Source of the DNA: JBBQHM01 sp038323965
Lineage (GTDB): Bacteria > Verrucomicrobiota > Verrucomicrobiia > Chthoniobacterales > UBA10450
Length of the DNA stretch: 5,398 bases
Direction of reading: 5' to 3'
NCBI GenBank assembly: GCA_038323965.1
Contig: JBBQHM010000138.1
Coordinates: forward strand, 1-5,398
Under the pieces are notes generated by a model that worked only from the letters and a program-made list of their open reading frames with translations, made no database searches and had not been told where the DNA came from. A program made the position numbers and the translations under genes. Positions within the stretch are counted from its first letter, which is position 1, and each line of letters starts with the position of its first letter. Below are positions 5,198-5,398 of the stretch, one piece after another.

Positions 5198-5398
5198 ATG
5201 GCGCGCCAACATCCAATCGCTGACTACCGAAACTTCGGTATCATGGCGCATATCGACGCCGGCAAGACCACGACCACCGAGCGCATCCTTTATTATACCG
5301 GCAAGAGCCACAAAATCGGCGAAGTGCACGAAGGTGCCGCGACGATGGATTGGATGGAGCAGGAGCAGGAGCGCGGCATCACCATTACGTCGGCTGCG
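5198..5398 (+). CDS. fusA: Elongation factor G, 3'-truncated by window edge
   Basis: The first 67 codons of the translational GTPase EF-G, which drives ribosomal translocation and, with ribosome recycling factor, subunit splitting. The family is about 690-700 residues, so about a tenth is visible. The G1/P-loop AHIDAGKTT (residues 17-25) and the switch I/G2 region RGITITSAA (59-67) are present, along with the family-typical KIGEVHEGAATMDWMEQEQE between them. The start is the ATG at 5198, with AAAGGA (5185-5190) 7 nt upstream. It is third in the rpsL-rpsG-fusA operon; a tuf gene commonly follows in alphaproteobacteria but is outside the window. Confidence 0.98.
   Translation, partial: MARQHPIADYRNFGIMAHIDAGKTTTTERILYYTGKSHKIGEVHEGAATMDWMEQEQERGITITSAA

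Overview
The window looks like a chromosomal segment of an alphaproteobacterium, most likely Hyphomicrobiales and plausibly Bradyrhizobium/Rhodopseudomonas/Afipia-like. This rests on moderately high G+C coding DNA, a 123-residue S12 and a 156-residue S7 of alphaproteobacterial type, and the general style of the accessory proteins. The genus is inference and no search was run.

Layout. (a) 1-1046, plus strand: 3' part of a fused permease/ATPase type I ABC exporter, entering from the left edge. (b) 1052-2218, minus strand: a FAD-dependent oxidoreductase whose stop lies only 5 bases from the ABC stop (convergent pair). (c) 2219-2468: divergent intergenic region with inverted repeats and no convincing promoter. 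(d) 2469-3596, plus strand: a 375-residue GNAT-fold protein of the CelD/BcsL (Acetyltransf_6) type. (e) 3597-4311: a 715-base stretch without a credible gene. It holds weak terminator-like hairpins, a good sigma-70-like promoter (TTGACT-N17-TACAAC with a GC-rich discriminator) and a roughly 420-nt structured leader. (f) 4312 to the right edge, plus strand: the classical str operon rpsL-rpsG-fusA, with fusA cut after 67 codons.

The str genes form one tightly spaced operon for translation: S12 and S7 of the small ribosomal subunit and elongation factor G. The rpsL-rpsG spacer is only 13 nt, so the S7-binding spacer that controls the E. coli str operon has no room here. The long leader upstream of rpsL is therefore the natural place to look for regulation. 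The three left-hand genes are probably accessory (export, redox chemistry, acyl transfer). Their orientations differ, so they are not one operon, and a shared pathway is not shown.

The most interesting signal is the rpsL leader. It contains a series of stem-loops, two closed by GNRA tetraloops in the plus-strand sense, one 8-bp long-range stem, and a 12-bp-class hairpin ending 5 nt before the rpsL Shine-Dalgarno. Near the predicted transcription start there are also two mutually exclusive hairpins, one followed by a short T-run. This is a candidate undescribed ribosomal-protein leader RNA, inferred from single-sequence pairing only.
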